Below, one piece after another: positions 16,401 through 26,430 of a stretch of 64,000 nt of DNA. Numbering within the stretch: position 1 is the first letter of the stretch; each line of letters begins with the position of its first letter. Source of the stretch: Shewanella putrefaciens (lineage in GTDB: Bacteria; Pseudomonadota; Gammaproteobacteria; Enterobacterales; Shewanellaceae); contig NZ_CP066369.1 in the NCBI RefSeq assembly GCF_016406305.1, positions 2,374,501-2,438,500 on the forward strand, written 5' to 3'. A program made the translations under genes and the position numbers. Under the pieces are notes generated by a model. It did no database searches. It was not told the DNA's origin and saw only the letters and a list, made by a program, of their open reading frames with translations.

Positions 16401-16859
16401 TCAAAGCACTAGCTGCATTGGAATATCGCGGATCCCGCCGCGCTCACGAATATCACTTTGCGCAATAAAGCCAAAGTGCTGATAGACGTGCAGCGCATTC
16501 ACCGCCGAGTTAACGGTAAACGTGCCAGGGTTTCCCTTGGCTAGGCACTCAGCTTTGGCGAGTTCCCAAAGCTGACGAGATAAGCCTTGTCCCTTAGCAG
16601 AATCTGCCACAAAAAGATGATAGAGATGACTATTATCCTTAACGCCCACCACACCGACGAGTTCGCCAGCCTCATTCATCGCAACATGATATTGATAACC
16701 TAAGGCAAAATAATGAACCACCGACTCAACCGACATGGCTTTGACTAAGGTTTGTGCGCCAACCTCTGTGCACGTGGGAGCGATATAAACTTGTGTGAGG
16801 TGCGTGATTAACGCGCTTATCGCCTCAATATCTGCTTTACTCGCCGCTCTGATCAGCAT
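16401..16859 (-). CDS. GNAT-family N-acetyltransferase
   Basis: 152 residues. A GNAT core begins at MLIRAASKADIEAI and has the acetyl-CoA loop ADSAKGQGLSRQLWELA (motif A, Q/R-x-x-G-x-G/A type) followed by NPGTFTVNSAVNALHVYQHFGF (motif B). The substrate is unknown. Start: AAGGA lies 6 bp before the ATG at 16859. An in-frame ATG two codons earlier (16865) is too close to AAGGA, and longer versions run into the terminator at 16929-16953. Confidence 0.85.
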   Translation of the reverse strand: MLIRAASKADIEAISALITHLTQVYIAPTCTEVGAQTLVKAMSVESVVHYFALGYQYHVAMNEAGELVGVVGVKDNSHLYHLFVADSAKGQGLSRQLWELAKAECLAKGNPGTFTVNSAVNALHVYQHFGFIAQSDIRERGGIRDIPMQLVL

Positions 16860-16928
16860 CTTCATTCCTTGACTGAGTGTCTTTAACTTTAAACATTCAA
16901 CTGGATACATTAATAATAGGATTATTAA

Positions 16929-16953
16929 AAAGCCAGAACACTGTTCTGGCTTT
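16929..16953 (-). terminator. Terminator of the S9 peptidase gene
   Basis: Perfect 12-bp inverted repeat (AAAGCCAGAACA with its complement) around one base. On the minus strand it ends in TTTTTAATAAT, 55 bp after the peptidase stop. Confidence 0.88.
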
Positions 16954-17007
16954 CGCAACAAGACAATAGGACTAAATACACAGCGTATTTAAGTCCATCA
17001 TCCTCGA

Positions 17008-19059
17008 TTACTTTTTGGTCCAGCTATCCATCCAACGGAACACATTGGCGTACCATTGTTCTAGGTTCTCTGGCTTTAAGATCCAGTGGTTTTCATCGGG
17101 GAAAATCAGCAGTTCAGAGGGGATCCCTTTGCGCTGCATATAACTGAATGTGGCTAGCCCTTGGCCGTAAGGGACGCGAAAGTCCTTCTCACCGTGGATA
17201 ACCAGCATAGGCGTTTTCCAGTTTTCCACATAGTTCACTGGGTTAAACTTCTCATATAAGGCTTTGTTATCTGAGTAAGTGCCACCAAATTCATGCTCAG
17301 GGAACCAGACTTCTTCGGTCACATAATACATGGAACGCATATCGAACAGACCCGCGTGGTTGACGAGACACTTAAAGCCATCGTTCCAGTTGCCTTGGAT
17401 CCAGTTCATCATGTAGCCGCCGTAGGAACCACCGAGTGCACAGGCTTTCTGTGGATCGAGCCATTTTTGTTGCTGACTCACAGCCGCAAGACCTTTTTGT
17501 AAGTCTTCTAATGGCTTACCGCCCCAATCTTGGCTGATAGAGTCGGTAAAGGCTTGGCCGTAACCGGTAGAACCGTGGAAGTCGACCATAACAACGCCGT
17601 AACCCGCGCCAGCCCATAACTGGGCATTCCAACGACCGCTAAAGGCGTTACCAAAGGAGCCCTGCGGGCCACCGTGGACTAAGTAGGCAATCGGATACTT
17701 TTTACCTTCTTGGTAGTTGGCGGGTTTGATCCAATAGCCGTAAACGTCTTCGTTGTTCCAGCCTTTAAAGCTAAATTGTTGGAATTCACCGAATTTGATT
17801 TTTGCGAGTTTGTCTTTATTCACTTCGGTCAAGCGCTTAAGGCCTTGACCGTCGGTATTGATGCGATACAGATCGCCCGGCTCAACTAAGGTTTTATTGT
17901 CGAAGATCAGTTGATCGTCGGCAATAGCGATCAGGCTATTGCTGCCGTCGCTGTAAACCGATTGCACATCACCAAACTGGGTATTTACTTTGAAAATCGA
18001 TACTTGGCCAATGTCCTGCGCCGTCACGTACAGAGTGCGGTTATCAGGTGCAAACATCAACGAGCTTGGGCTTCTATCCCACAGCGGCGCCACTTCCTTT
18101 GACTGACCTGTACTGGTATCGCGCAGCATGATGCGATAACGGTCGGCCTCAAAACCGGGTTTAGTCATCGCCAAATAGGCTAGGTAACGGCCATCACTCG
18201 AGAATGTTGGCTGCGCGTCCCAGGCGATATTGTCGGCGGTTAAGTTAGTCGCAGTGCCGCCCGTGACAGGCACTTGCCACAAATCGTAGTTTGTGGTCCA
18301 GGCTTGATCTTTGCTTGGCGCCTTTGCGCTATAAACTACAAATTTGCCGTCTGGGGTGAAGGTCACTTCTTCCATGCCAGAGAAGGGTTTTGGTGGCGTT
18401 TCAGTGTCGAGTCCTTGGGTGATATCCACGACTTTGGTCAGCTTCTCACCGTTTAAAGCGCCCACAAATAAGTGGTTACGGGCGTGGTCTTCCCAGGTAT
18501 CCCAGTGGCGCACCATCAACTGCTTGTATTCACGGCCCGTCGATTTACGCTCAGACTCGGCGGTAAATTTATCCTTTGAACAGGCTAAATCCTTGCACTC
18601 TGGGAAGACGCGCATGCTGAGCACGATTTGCTGACCATCGTTTGAGAGTTTGTAACCATCAATATCCAGTGGCAGCTCAGAAACCTGCTGCGCTTCACCG
18701 CCCGTTAATGGCAGTTGGAAAAGTTGGCTTGAGCCACTACGACTGGCAAGGAAATAAATCGATTTATCATCGCTGGCAAAACTAACATCATGCTCAGTGC
18801 CCGCAGCCGATGTGAGCTGCATTGGTTTAGCATCCGCTTGAGTCAGATCTAATAAATATAAATCGGAACTCGCCTCTCCCTTATCATTAACGGTTTTCAG
18901 GCCGTAGACCAGCTTAGTGCCATCGTGGGACACGGTTGTCGAATGCAATTTGTTGAGTTTAACCAGCTGTTGCACAGTAAAAGGCGTGGATTCGGCCCCA
19001 TAGGCAGAATACGCCAAACCTGCGGCGCTAAGCGCCAATAGGAGAGGAGCTATTTTCAT
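17008..19059 (-). CDS. Secreted S9 (prolyl oligopeptidase family) serine peptidase
   Basis: 683 residues. A Sec signal peptide MKIAPLLLALSAAGLAYSAYG ends near AYGAE. A beta-propeller domain of WD40/TolB-like repeats follows (about 40-410), then an alpha/beta-hydrolase domain. The nucleophile is in GGSYGGYMMN (about residue 545), the acid in HGEKDFRVP and the base in DENHWI. This resembles dipeptidyl aminopeptidase/acylaminoacyl peptidase types that cut short peptides in the periplasm. The ATG at 19059 is chosen over 19071 because GGA is better spaced and the signal peptide then has a normal n-region. It is monocistronic, bounded by the terminator at 16929. Confidence 0.9.
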   Translation of the reverse strand: MKIAPLLLALSAAGLAYSAYGAESTPFTVQQLVKLNKLHSTTVSHDGTKLVYGLKTVNDKGEASSDLYLLDLTQADAKPMQLTSAAGTEHDVSFASDDKSIYFLASRSGSSQLFQLPLTGGEAQQVSELPLDIDGYKLSNDGQQIVLSMRVFPECKDLACSKDKFTAESERKSTGREYKQLMVRHWDTWEDHARNHLFVGALNGEKLTKVVDITQGLDTETPPKPFSGMEEVTFTPDGKFVVYSAKAPSKDQAWTTNYDLWQVPVTGGTATNLTADNIAWDAQPTFSSDGRYLAYLAMTKPGFEADRYRIMLRDTSTGQSKEVAPLWDRSPSSLMFAPDNRTLYVTAQDIGQVSIFKVNTQFGDVQSVYSDGSNSLIAIADDQLIFDNKTLVEPGDLYRINTDGQGLKRLTEVNKDKLAKIKFGEFQQFSFKGWNNEDVYGYWIKPANYQEGKKYPIAYLVHGGPQGSFGNAFSGRWNAQLWAGAGYGVVMVDFHGSTGYGQAFTDSISQDWGGKPLEDLQKGLAAVSQQQKWLDPQKACALGGSYGGYMMNWIQGNWNDGFKCLVNHAGLFDMRSMYYVTEEVWFPEHEFGGTYSDNKALYEKFNPVNYVENWKTPMLVIHGEKDFRVPYGQGLATFSYMQRKGIPSELLIFPDENHWILKPENLEQWYANVFRWMDSWTKK

Positions 19060-19324
19060 TGTTATGTCCATCTTTTGTTAAAAACATTCGGTACTTACCA
19101 CCGAACGAATTGTTAAACACGGTCGTATCTTCGAAGATAAGGTTGCCACACTAGCGAAACAAAAACGCTCAAGCAAGCCAAAAGGCGCACCTGAGCGTAT
19201 TTTTTTGTGACAAATTGTCTGTGGCTAGCTGCCTAACCCTTTACCAACCAATTGTCACGTGAACCAGAGACAATGTAGAGACGACCAAGCCTCTGGCTCA
19301 CTCTAGCAACATCGCCTAAATCCA

Positions 19325-20869
19325 TTAGGCTTTTGCGTTAGCGATATTCACTTTCCAAATCGCGGGGCCGGTTTCATGGGCATTTACGCCGTTTGAATCC
19401 ACCGCTACAGTGACAGGCATATCCTGTACGTCAAACTCATAAATCGCTTCCATGCCTAAATCGGCAAAGGCCACCACGCGAGAATGTTTAATCGCTTTAG
19501 ACACCAGATACGCAGCGCCGCCAACGGCCATCAGATAAACCGCTTTGTGTTTTTTGATGGACTCGACGGTCGCAGGGCCGCGCTCGGCTTTACCTATCAT
19601 GCCCATCAGGCCAGTTTTATCCAGCATCAAGTCGGTGAACTTATCCATACGAGTCGCGGTGGTTGGGCCAGCCGGACCGACAACTTCATTACCCACAGGG
19701 TCAACTGGGCCAACGTAATAGATAAACTTACCAGTAAAGTCCACACCTTCTGGTAAGCCCTCACCGCTTTCAATCAGGCTTTGAATACGCTTATGGGCAG
19801 CATCACGGCCGGTAAGCATTTTTCCGCTCAGCAGAATGGTTTCACCGCTCTGCCACTGTTCGATATCCGCTTGCGTCACAGTATCTAAGTTGACGCGGCG
19901 CACATCATCACCCACTTCACGGGTAATTTCTGGCCAGTCGCTAAGTGAAGGTGGCGCTAAATCCGCAGGGCCTGTGCCATCTAAATGGAAGTGTACGTGG
20001 CGGGTTGCCGCACAGTTCGGGATCATCACCACAGGTTTGGACGCCGCGTGGGTCGGTGCGGTCTTGATTTTCACATCTAATACTGTGGTTAACCCACCCA
20101 GACCCTGCGCACCAATACCTAAGTTGTTAGCACGCTCAAAAATATCTAAACGCAGTTTTTCTTCGGTGGTTTCTGCGCCGCGCGCCATTAGTTCGTGGAT
20201 ATCCACGCTTTCCATCAGGGCTTCTTTAGCAAGCACTGCCGCTTTTTCGGCGGTGCCGCCAATACCGATGCCCAGCATTCCTGGGGGACACCAGCCCGCG
20301 CCCATGGTTGGCAGCGTTTTTTCTACCCAAGCGGCGATATCATCCGATGGGTTTAACATCACCATCTTAGCTTTGTTTTCACTGCCGCCGCCCTTTGCCG
20401 CAATGGCGACTTCAACGTGGTTACCTGGCACCATGTCGATATGCACCACAGACGGGGTGTTATCTTTGGTATTTTTACGACTGCCCGCAGGATCGGCCAC
20501 AATCGATGCACGCAACGGGTTATCTGGATTGGTATAAGCGCGACGCACACCCTCATCGACCATTTGCTGAATGGTCATATCGGTTTTGTCCCACTTAACC
20601 CCCATACCCACTTTAACAAACGTGGTCACGATACCAGTATCTTGGCACAGTGGGCGTTTACCTTCGGCAGACATGCGCGAGTTAATCAGAATTTGTGCAA
20701 TCGCATCCTTCGCCGCCGCACTTTGCTCACGCTCATAAGCTTGGCTCATGGCATCAACAAAATCCTTAGGGTGGTAATAGGAAATGTATTGCAGGGCATC
20801 GGCCACACTTTCAATAAAGTCGGCTTGTTTAATCACAGTGTTTTCAGAGGTTTTATCGTGAGATGACAT
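19325..20869 (-). CDS. fumB: Fumarate hydratase class I (4Fe-4S)
   Basis: 514 residues, the usual length of single-chain class I fumarases. It interconverts fumarate and malate in the cytoplasm using an oxygen-sensitive 4Fe-4S cluster. The three cluster cysteines are C75 in PLCQDTG, C194 in GWCPPG and C286 in IPNCAATRH. The C-terminal swivelling domain carries the YYVGPVDPVG and GPAGPTTATRMD motifs. In E. coli the paralogues fumA and fumB serve aerobic and anaerobic growth; which role applies here cannot be told, so the symbol is tentative. It is divergent from pabB across 120 bp. Confidence 0.95.
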   Translation of the reverse strand: MSSHDKTSENTVIKQADFIESVADALQYISYYHPKDFVDAMSQAYEREQSAAAKDAIAQILINSRMSAEGKRPLCQDTGIVTTFVKVGMGVKWDKTDMTIQQMVDEGVRRAYTNPDNPLRASIVADPAGSRKNTKDNTPSVVHIDMVPGNHVEVAIAAKGGGSENKAKMVMLNPSDDIAAWVEKTLPTMGAGWCPPGMLGIGIGGTAEKAAVLAKEALMESVDIHELMARGAETTEEKLRLDIFERANNLGIGAQGLGGLTTVLDVKIKTAPTHAASKPVVMIPNCAATRHVHFHLDGTGPADLAPPSLSDWPEITREVGDDVRRVNLDTVTQADIEQWQSGETILLSGKMLTGRDAAHKRIQSLIESGEGLPEGVDFTGKFIYYVGPVDPVGNEVVGPAGPTTATRMDKFTDLMLDKTGLMGMIGKAERGPATVESIKKHKAVYLMAVGGAAYLVSKAIKHSRVVAFADLGMEAIYEFDVQDMPVTVAVDSNGVNAHETGPAIWKVNIANAKA

Positions 20870-20989
20870 AGTAGGAGCGCTCCAGCAGCCTATGTGGCCT
20901 TACTTGTTTTTTTGTTAATTCTTTCTGGGCCAATATGATACTCTTTCCCATCTTTTTGGGCTACATCACATTTTAGATAGGGTTAATCG

Positions 20990-22405
<1,416 letters not shown>

Positions 22406-22429
22406 AGGCAATCACACACCGGAACACAA

Positions 22430-23017
22430 ATGGATCAAGCTGAATTTAGACTCAGATTTAATCTGCATCCTTTAGCCGCGCAGGATCCGGCGGCCTTCCC
22501 TCACCTTGGTTTGCGTAAGGCCGCAGTGCTGATCCCCCTGCAGGACATTAACGGTGAGCTGCATTTAATTTTGACCCAAAGACCCCTGCACCTAAGGGCT
22601 CATCCAGGGCAAATCAGTTTCCCCGGTGGTAAAATTGAGCCAAGTGATCCAGATGCTATCGCGGCGGCCCTACGGGAGGCGGAGGAGGAAATTGGCTTAT
22701 TAAGGCAGAATGTCGATGTGATTGGCACTTTTCCGGCCCACAATACCTTTACCGGATTTGAAATCACCCCCGTGGTCGGCATTATTAAGCAGGAATTTGA
22801 ACTTAAACTCGATCCCGGTGAGGTGGCCGATTGTTTTACTGTGCCCTTAAGCTTCTTTATTGCGCCGGGCAATCGCCATCAGAAGCGGTTTTTACGCCAG
22901 GGCCGCTACTACCGTGTGCATTTTATCCCCTACCAACAGCGCTTTATCTGGGGCGCAACGGCTGCAATTATCGATCACCTCTGTCGGCACTTAAGCATTC
23001 CCGAAGAGTTTATTTAG
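22430..23017 (+). CDS. nudL: Nudix hydrolase, CoA pyrophosphatase type
   Basis: 195 residues. The Nudix box is GGKIEPSDPDAIAAALREAE followed by EEIGL. The UPF0035/NuCoA segment just before it (LILTQRPLHLRAHPGQISFP) identifies the CoA-pyrophosphatase subfamily, which cleaves coenzyme A and derivatives. It directly follows pabB. No terminator is obvious after it. Confidence 0.9.
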   Translation: MDQAEFRLRFNLHPLAAQDPAAFPHLGLRKAAVLIPLQDINGELHLILTQRPLHLRAHPGQISFPGGKIEPSDPDAIAAALREAEEEIGLLRQNVDVIGTFPAHNTFTGFEITPVVGIIKQEFELKLDPGEVADCFTVPLSFFIAPGNRHQKRFLRQGRYYRVHFIPYQQRFIWGATAAIIDHLCRHLSIPEEFI

Positions 23018-23052
23018 CCTATATCTGCTGCAGTGTAATGCCGTGATGCTCG

Positions 23053-23388
23053 CTAAATCACAAAGTGTACATATAAACCCGCAACCAGTGACGTTAACAA
23101 CAGCAAGGGAATATTAAACCAGTAACCGAGTTTGCTGTGGTGGGCAACATAGTAATTAAACGCCAAACTGACCAAGCTAATCCCCCCACAGGCCCAAATT
23201 AAATATTGCAATAATTGAGTTCGATGCGGATCCCAATAAATCCTGAAGGTCGCGCCACGGCTCAAATAGCTCCCAACCTCGCGATCGGGCCTTGCCTCAC
23301 CAAAGACTAACAACGCATAAACGGCCAAGGCCCAACCCAAAATGGATAAAGTTGCGAGGATAATTTGAAATGTTCTGACTTTACTCAT
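23053..23388 (-). CDS. Small inner-membrane protein
   Basis: 111 residues with three hydrophobic helices (about 8-28, 60-78 and 90-110) and a polar loop rich in Arg between the first two. I do not recognise a family. It is divergent from asnS across 150 bp and convergent with the Nudix gene. GGAGG sits just upstream of the ATG (revcomp of the bases at 23392-23396), which supports translation. Confidence 0.75.
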   Translation of the reverse strand: MSKVRTFQIILATLSILGWALAVYALLVFGEARPDREVGSYLSRGATFRIYWDPHRTQLLQYLIWACGGISLVSLAFNYYVAHHSKLGYWFNIPLLLLTSLVAGLYVHFVI

Positions 23389-23538
23389 ATCGCCTCCCTA
23401 CGTTTCACACGCTATATCGTTAAATATTAGCAATATTGACCTCAGGATACCTTTTTCAGCTTGAGAAAAGCCACCAGCAAGGTAATATAAACCTCCAAAA
23501 TTTTCATATAAAACGTTTCGTTGGAGAACTAAGCAACA

Positions 23539-24939
23539 ATGAGCATTGCATCTGTCGCTTCTGTATTTAAAGGTGAGCACGCGGTCGGTTCTAAGGTCAC
23601 AGTGCGTGGCTGGGTAAGAACCCGTCGTGATTCTAAAGCCGGCATCTCTTTTTTGGCTGTCTATGACGGTTCCTGCTTTAATCCTATTCAAGGTGTCGTG
23701 CCAAATAGCTTAGAAAATTACGACAACGAAGTGTTAAAGCTGACTGCGGGTTGCTCCGTCGTGATGACGGGCGATGTGGTTGAATCCCCCGGTGCTGGCC
23801 AAGCATTTGAACTGCAAGTGACTGAACTTGAAGTTGCTGGCTGGGTCGATGATCCAGACACATACCCAATGGCCGCCAAGCGTCATTCAATTGAACATTT
23901 ACGCGAATTAGCCCACTTACGCCCACGCACTAACATCATTGGTGCCGTTGCCCGTATACGTAACTGTTTATCCCAAGCCATTCACCGCTTCTACCACGAA
24001 GAAGGTTTTATTTGGGTATCGACGCCACTTATCACCGCATCAGATTGCGAAGGCGCGGGCGAAATGTTCCGCGTATCGACCTTAGATATGGAAAACCTGC
24101 CACGTACTGATGCTGGCAAAGTCGATTACGATAAGGATTTCTTCGGTAAAGAAGCCTTCCTCACCGTATCTGGCCAGTTAAACGCTGAAACTTACGCCTG
24201 TGCACTGTCAAAAGTGTATACCTTCGGCCCGACTTTCCGTGCCGAAAACTCAAACACCAGCCGCCACTTAGCGGAATTCTGGATGGTTGAGCCCGAAGTT
24301 GCCTTCGCTAACTTAAACGATATCGCAGGCCTTGCCGAAGCGATGTTGAAATACGCCTTCAATGCCGTATTGACTGAGCGTATGGACGATTTACAGTTCT
24401 TCGCCCAACACGTGGATAAAACGGTAATCGAGCGTCTACAATCCTTCGTTTCTAGCGATTTTGCCCAAGTAGATTACACAGATGCGGTTGAAATCCTGCA
24501 AAAATGTGGCAAAACCTTCGAGTTTCCAGTGTCTTGGGGTATCGATTTATCCTCTGAGCATGAGCGTTACTTAGCCGAAGAACACTTTAAAGCCCCTGTG
24601 GTGGTGAAGAACTATCCAAAGGACATTAAAGCCTTCTACATGCGCTTAAACGATGACGGTAAAACCGTTGCCGCGATGGACGTATTGGCGCCCGGTATCG
24701 GTGAAATCATCGGTGGTTCGCAACGTGAAGAGCGTTTAGATGTGCTGGATATGCGTTTAGCCGAAATGGATCTGAACCAAGAAGATTACTGGTGGTATCG
24801 TGATCTGCGCCGTTACGGCACAGTGCCGCACGCAGGTTTTGGTCTAGGTTTTGAGCGTTTAGTGTCCTATGTGACTGGCGTATCGAATATCCGTGATGTG
24901 ATCCCGTTCCCACGTGCACCACGCACGGCAAACTTCTAA
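23539..24939 (+). CDS. asnS: Asparaginyl-tRNA synthetase
   Basis: 466 residues, the same length as E. coli AsnS. An N-terminal OB-fold anticodon domain (about 16-100, [20 protein letters not shown]) is followed by a class II catalytic domain with motif 2 around [22 protein letters not shown] and motif 3 [21 protein letters not shown]. It charges tRNA-Asn in the cytoplasm. GGAG precedes the ATG with normal spacing. It is a single-gene unit ending at a strong terminator. Confidence 0.98.
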   Translation: MSIASVASVFKGEHAVGSKVTVRGWVRTRRDSKAGISFLAVYDGSCFNPIQGVVPNSLENYDNEVLKLTAGCSVVMTGDVVESPGAGQAFELQVTELEVAGWVDDPDTYPMAAKRHSIEHLRELAHLRPRTNIIGAVARIRNCLSQAIHRFYHEEGFIWVSTPLITASDCEGAGEMFRVSTLDMENLPRTDAGKVDYDKDFFGKEAFLTVSGQLNAETYACALSKVYTFGPTFRAENSNTSRHLAEFWMVEPEVAFANLNDIAGLAEAMLKYAFNAVLTERMDDLQFFAQHVDKTVIERLQSFVSSDFAQVDYTDAVEILQKCGKTFEFPVSWGIDLSSEHERYLAEEHFKAPVVVKNYPKDIKAFYMRLNDDGKTVAAMDVLAPGIGEIIGGSQREERLDVLDMRLAEMDLNQEDYWWYRDLRRYGTVPHAGFGLGFERLVSYVTGVSNIRDVIPFPRAPRTANF

Positions 24940-24979
24940 TTGATATTGATAATGCTGCTTTAATAGCAGTTAAGTCTCT

Positions 24980-25005
24980 AAAACGCGCTTCGGCGCGTTT
25001 TTTAT
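24980..25005 (+). terminator. Terminator of asnS
   Basis: GC-rich stem ACGCGC/GCGCGT with a TTCG tetraloop, extended by A-T pairs, then a run of T. Confidence 0.92.
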
Positions 25006-25020
25006 TGAGCTGTTCTTAAC

Positions 25021-25047
25021 TACGTAACTATTAATTACGTAACTATT
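25021..25047. repeat. Short direct repeat
   Basis: TACGTAACTATT occurs twice, separated by AAT, with a third diverged partial copy (AACTATGTA) just after. It lies between the asnS and serC terminators. No function is suggested. Confidence 0.6.
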
Positions 25048-25088
25048 TAACTATGTAGCAGCCATTAACTATAAGGCCGCCATTAAAA

Positions 25089-25115
25089 AAGCGAATGCCA
25101 TTACAGCATTCGCTT
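25089..25115 (-). terminator. Terminator of serC
   Basis: A 10-bp stem AAGCGAATGC/GCATTCGCTT with a 7-base loop; on the minus strand it is followed by a T-run. A second hairpin (TTAGCCG-TTTG-CGGCTAA, 25132-25149) lies between it and the serC stop. Confidence 0.85.
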
Positions 25116-25234
25116 CCTCTCTTGCTATTGATTAGCCGTTTGCGGCTAACAATCTGCTAGCCGTGTTCTAGCCGCAGGTTTCTTATCCGAACAATTAACC
25201 AATGAGTCACCTTAGCAAGCATAAATGCCTCAAC

Positions 25235-26326
25235 CTAGCTGTGCTGGGCGGCAAACTCATTCATAAACTTAACTAATGCCTTTACCCCTTCGAGTGGCAT
25301 GGCATTGTAAAGGCTTGCACGCATACCACCGACGATGCGGTGACCTTTTAAGGCGACAAGCCCTGCTGCCTGCGCTTGTTTTAGGAACTCGCCATCGAGC
25401 GCTTCATCGGCAAGTTGGAAGGTGACGTTCATTTGCGAACGATTTGATGCCACCACCCCATTGCGATAAAAACGGTTATTGTCGATACATTGGTACAGCA
25501 TATGTGCTTTCTGTTGATTAATTTTTGCAATACTCGCAATGCCGCCAATGGATTTGAGCCAAGCAAACACTTCTGCGGCGAGATACCACGCGAAGGTGGG
25601 GGGAGTGTTGAACATAGAATCATGCTCAACGGCTAAACGATAGTCCATGATGGACGACTGCACTAAACTCGGCAGTTTGAGCATGTCATCACGGACAATG
25701 ACAATTGATAATCCCGATGGACCAATATTTTTTTGTGCACCCGCATAGATTAAACCGTAGCGGCTAACATCAATTTCACGGGACATGATTGTGGATGATA
25801 AATCGGCAACAATCGGCCAAGGTGACTCTAATTCATCAAAAATTTCGATACCATCAACTGTCTCATTAGGACAATAGTGAACATAGCGATAATCGGCATC
25901 GATTTTATGTAACTCAGGTAAGACAACCGCGTTGAGTCCATTGTGTTTTTCAACGATATTCAGGCTATCAATTTGGGCTTCACCCACCAGCTTTTGCGCT
26001 TCGGCTAAGGCGGCGGATGACCATTGACCACTGACCAAATACAGGGCTCTGCCATTATCACCTAGAAAATTATTCACCACAGCGGAGAACTGTCCTCGGC
26101 CACCACCATGCATAAATAACACATGATAATTTGCCGGAATATGCATTAGCTCGCGTAAATCGGCCTCGGCTTGCTTGGTTAGCGCGATGAACTCTTTACT
26201 GCGGTGGCTTACCTCCATCACGGAGACCCCTTGCCCATTCCAATCGAGTAATTCCTGTTGTGCTTTTTTCATTACCGCCGTAGGTAACATTGCAGGACCT
26301 GCACAGAAATTATAAATCGCGCTCAC
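25235..26326 (-). CDS. serC: Phosphoserine aminotransferase
   Basis: 363 residues, class V PLP aminotransferase; makes 3-phosphoserine for serine and a related intermediate for pyridoxal phosphate. It opens with the family-typical [14 protein letters not shown], and the PLP lysine is in [12 protein letters not shown]. Start codon: GTG at 26326. AAGGAG lies 8 bp upstream of it, inside the longer frame that opens at an ATG at 26347, so the longer form would translate its own ribosome-binding site. It lies downstream of gyrA on the same strand, separated by the gyrA terminator. Confidence 0.95.
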   Translation of the reverse strand: MSAIYNFCAGPAMLPTAVMKKAQQELLDWNGQGVSVMEVSHRSKEFIALTKQAEADLRELMHIPANYHVLFMHGGGRGQFSAVVNNFLGDNGRALYLVSGQWSSAALAEAQKLVGEAQIDSLNIVEKHNGLNAVVLPELHKIDADYRYVHYCPNETVDGIEIFDELESPWPIVADLSSTIMSREIDVSRYGLIYAGAQKNIGPSGLSIVIVRDDMLKLPSLVQSSIMDYRLAVEHDSMFNTPPTFAWYLAAEVFAWLKSIGGIASIAKINQQKAHMLYQCIDNNRFYRNGVVASNRSQMNVTFQLADEALDGEFLKQAQAAGLVALKGHRIVGGMRASLYNAMPLEGVKALVKFMNEFAAQHS

Positions 26327-26390
26327 TGACACTCTCCTTAATTCCAACCATGATTTATGTATTCGTTTTACAAAACAATGGCATCAAAAA

Positions 26391-26416
26391 AACGAGCGTC
26401 CAATTGGACGCTCGTT
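26391..26416 (-). terminator. Terminator of gyrA
   Basis: Perfect 13-bp inverted repeat AACGAGCGTCCAA/TTGGACGCTCGTT; on the minus strand a run of seven T follows. It lies 15 bp after the gyrA stop. Confidence 0.92.
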
Positions 26417-26430
26417 ATTATGACACTGAG

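Noticed and set aside
19836..20537. 233-codon frame opposite the fumarase gene
   Set aside because: Antisense shadow created by codon bias of the fumarase; no start signal and low-complexity product.
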